From Cephalotus follicularis (lineage: Eukaryota; Streptophyta; Magnoliopsida; Oxalidales; Cephalotaceae): DNA of 64,000 nt. The notes below the pieces were generated by a model. The model had not been told where the DNA came from. It saw nothing but the letters and a program-made list of their open reading frames with translations, and ran no database searches. Positions within the stretch are counted from its first letter, which is position 1; each line of letters opens with the position of its first letter. Location of the stretch: NCBI GenBank assembly GCA_001972305.1, contig BDDD01000306.1:385438-449437 (forward strand), written 5' to 3'. Below are positions 62,310 to 64,000 of this stretch, one piece after another. A program made the translations under genes and the position numbers.

Positions 62310-62550
62310 AGGGGCCTATAAAAGCCTTGGTTCTTCACTTAGCAAAACTTTTACTTCTTTAAACTTCTAAACTCACAGATTTTTGAGAGCTTTTTGAATC
62401 TGCAGTGTCTTCAATCCTTTTCCCAAATCTTCAACTCTTCGAATCAAAAACTTTTGGTAAGTTTCTACCAACTTTCTCGTTTTCCTACACCGTTTTCTTC
62501 TTCTTTGTCATTTATTTTTCTCCTTAATGGCTAGTCAAGAACTATCTTCT
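62310..62550 (+). promoter_or_regulatory. TATA promoter and leader of an interrupted element or gene
   Basis: GGCCTATAAAAGCC (about 62315-62328) is a strong TATA box. A CT-rich leader with a TTTGGTAAGT donor-like site (62454-62463) follows. Then ATG at 62527 opens MASQELSS before the LTR start at 62551 cuts it off. The product is unknown. Confidence 0.5.
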
Positions 62551-63150
62551 TGTAATACCCAAAAATTTTATGAATAATTAAAGGATGAAAATTGGGCTCA
62601 AAATGTATTGGGATATAAATTGAATTAATAAAGAATTGGGCTTGGAATATTATATGGTCTTGGGCCGATTGATAAATGGATAATGGAGGAAATTGGGCCT
62701 AAAACATGTTACTAGTGGGCTATGTAATACCCAGAATTTTATAATAGAAAGAATGACATTTGGATTTGTAACTGGGCCACATATTATGAGCTAAATTTAT
62801 TTGAGAAAGGAAAAATGAGACTTGAGCTTGAAATGCATATTGTTGATATTGGGCTACTAATTATAATGAAAAGAAAAGGGAGTTGGGCTGACTCGTTTAG
62901 CTCTTGGCCCATAAGGTAAAGGGTTGCCAGAATTTTCTAAAAGATTCTGGAGACTTCCTTACTGGCTATAAAAGTACGAAAATATTAGAAAACTTTTTTT
63001 GAGATAATTTGATACCATTTAATTGCTTGAGTAATTGGGTGGAAACTAATTGCAAATTTGTAAAGTCGGCTTCATTGACATGTGAACACATGACATATAC
63101 GATGAATTAAGTGCACAATTTGACTTCGCATTTATTTAACAGTGTGTAGT
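62551..63150 (+). repeat. Two nested Ty3-type LTR starts
   Basis: TGTAATACCCAAAAATTTTA at 62551 and TGTAATACCCAGAATTTTAT at 62723 are separate LTR starts 172 bases apart. The second is followed by a TATA box (GGCTATAAAAGTACG, about 62969). Both carry TTGGGCC-type motifs like the LTR at 18376. The right boundary is unclear. Confidence 0.55.
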
Positions 63151-63839
63151 TATAGATATAGTAGTTAATGCTAAATATTTAGGTGATTCTTGATAACAAA
63201 CTCCTCCCATATATCTCAGATTCAAAACATTCAAAGAATTTTTTAGATAATGTATATTCAAATACTTGTATTTCGAACTTCTGTTTCGTAGGATAAAAGT
63301 GGTTGTAAATTCTATCTTTGTAAAACTACATATTTGACAGTAAATGAGGAGAGAATTATCCCGGCATTTTGATTTTGTCGTTATTCTTAATTCTATCTAT
63401 TCTATGCTGTCATAATAGTGAAAACAATACATCGTAATACGTGTTACAATCCTTCGAATCCCTTTATTACTAGTTTTTGCTTAATTATGACTTTATCATT
63501 CATGGTGTAAAATTGGTCAGTTTTAAAAAAAAATACATTTCTAACAAAGAAAAAAAAAACTACACATCAATATATAAAAATTATTTTAAAAGAAAAACTC
63601 AAACAAGTATCTTTTTTATTCTCAATTTCTCTCTCTCTCTCTCAATTATCGTTATTTTTTTGGATTTCATCAGTAACATGATTGTTAGAATTTTTTTGTC
63701 TTCCATTTCTTTCCTTTCATTTTAAATATCATTATTGTTTATAATGTCATTCAACTTTCCCTCGATTAAATTCTTTCTTGTTTTGTTTTCTTTGTCATGT
63801 TTTCTTACGATAATTTAGATTTGAAAGCATCAGATGACC

Positions 63840-64000
63840 TATTTTGTACACTTGTATACTTAACCAAAATTAAAGTTGGGATACTTATTTACGCATTTTC
63901 ATTAAGTTTAGGTACTTAATTAACTCAAATTGAAGTTGTGACATTTATTCACATATTTTTATTAAGTTCGGATACTTAATTAACCAAAATTGAAGTTGGG
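63840..64000. repeat. Tandem repeat of about 76 bases, running off the window
   Basis: Units contain ACTTAATTAACCAAAATTGA, then AGTTGGGA, followed by CATTTTTATTAAGTT. Two full units and part of a third are visible. Confidence 0.75.

Overview
The window is nuclear DNA of a flowering plant, almost certainly a eudicot and probably woody. The evidence is AT-rich intergenic DNA, GT-AG introns, plant-type LTR retrotransposons, hAT/MITE relics, and proteins that are all typical of plants. I cannot name the species from sequence alone. I found no CRISPR array, operon or prokaryotic feature.

Layout. 1-5869 is a decayed Ty3/gypsy retrotransposon with two internal deletions. 5880-8450 is an LTR-like block and small repeats. 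8565-10109 (+) is a four-exon SmD3 spliceosome gene. It converges on 10713-16506 (-), a 12-exon gene for a double-BTB/BACK protein with a C-terminal F5/8C (discoidin-like) region. 16.5-21 kb is repeat-rich: a hAT-like element, an LTR start with TATA box, a GC-rich minisatellite and more MITE-like sequence. A tRNA-Glu(CTC) gene lies at 21053-21124. 21806-24304 (-) is a ten-exon B2-type mitotic cyclin with a destruction box and upstream MSA-type elements. 27134-30158 (+) is a four-exon U-box/ARM E3 ligase of PUB15 type. 30.4-33.1 kb holds a Ty1/copia relic, a 5'-truncated ubiquilin-like gene with a UBA domain, and a hAT MITE with a perfect 8-bp target duplication. 34028-37662 (+) is an intact eight-exon catalase of 492 residues. 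38645-53656 (-) is a 39-exon NPC1-type sterol transporter of 1291 residues. 54-64 kb is gene-poor and consists of LTR-like repeats rich in CCGAGGAC motifs, MITE pairs and nested LTR starts.

The genes are independent housekeeping and regulatory units (splicing, protein turnover, mitosis, peroxide removal, sterol traffic), not a pathway. Exon boundaries were placed by hand using frame, splice sites and family alignment from memory. Summed exon phases close exactly in every intact gene, which is the main support for the models.

I found no convincing new biological system. The more notable points are two GC-AG introns, a 5S-rRNA-derived segment and an exon-like duplicate inside NPC1 introns, a TGATG uORF/start overlap in the U-box gene, and microhomology-flanked deletions in the Ty3 element.
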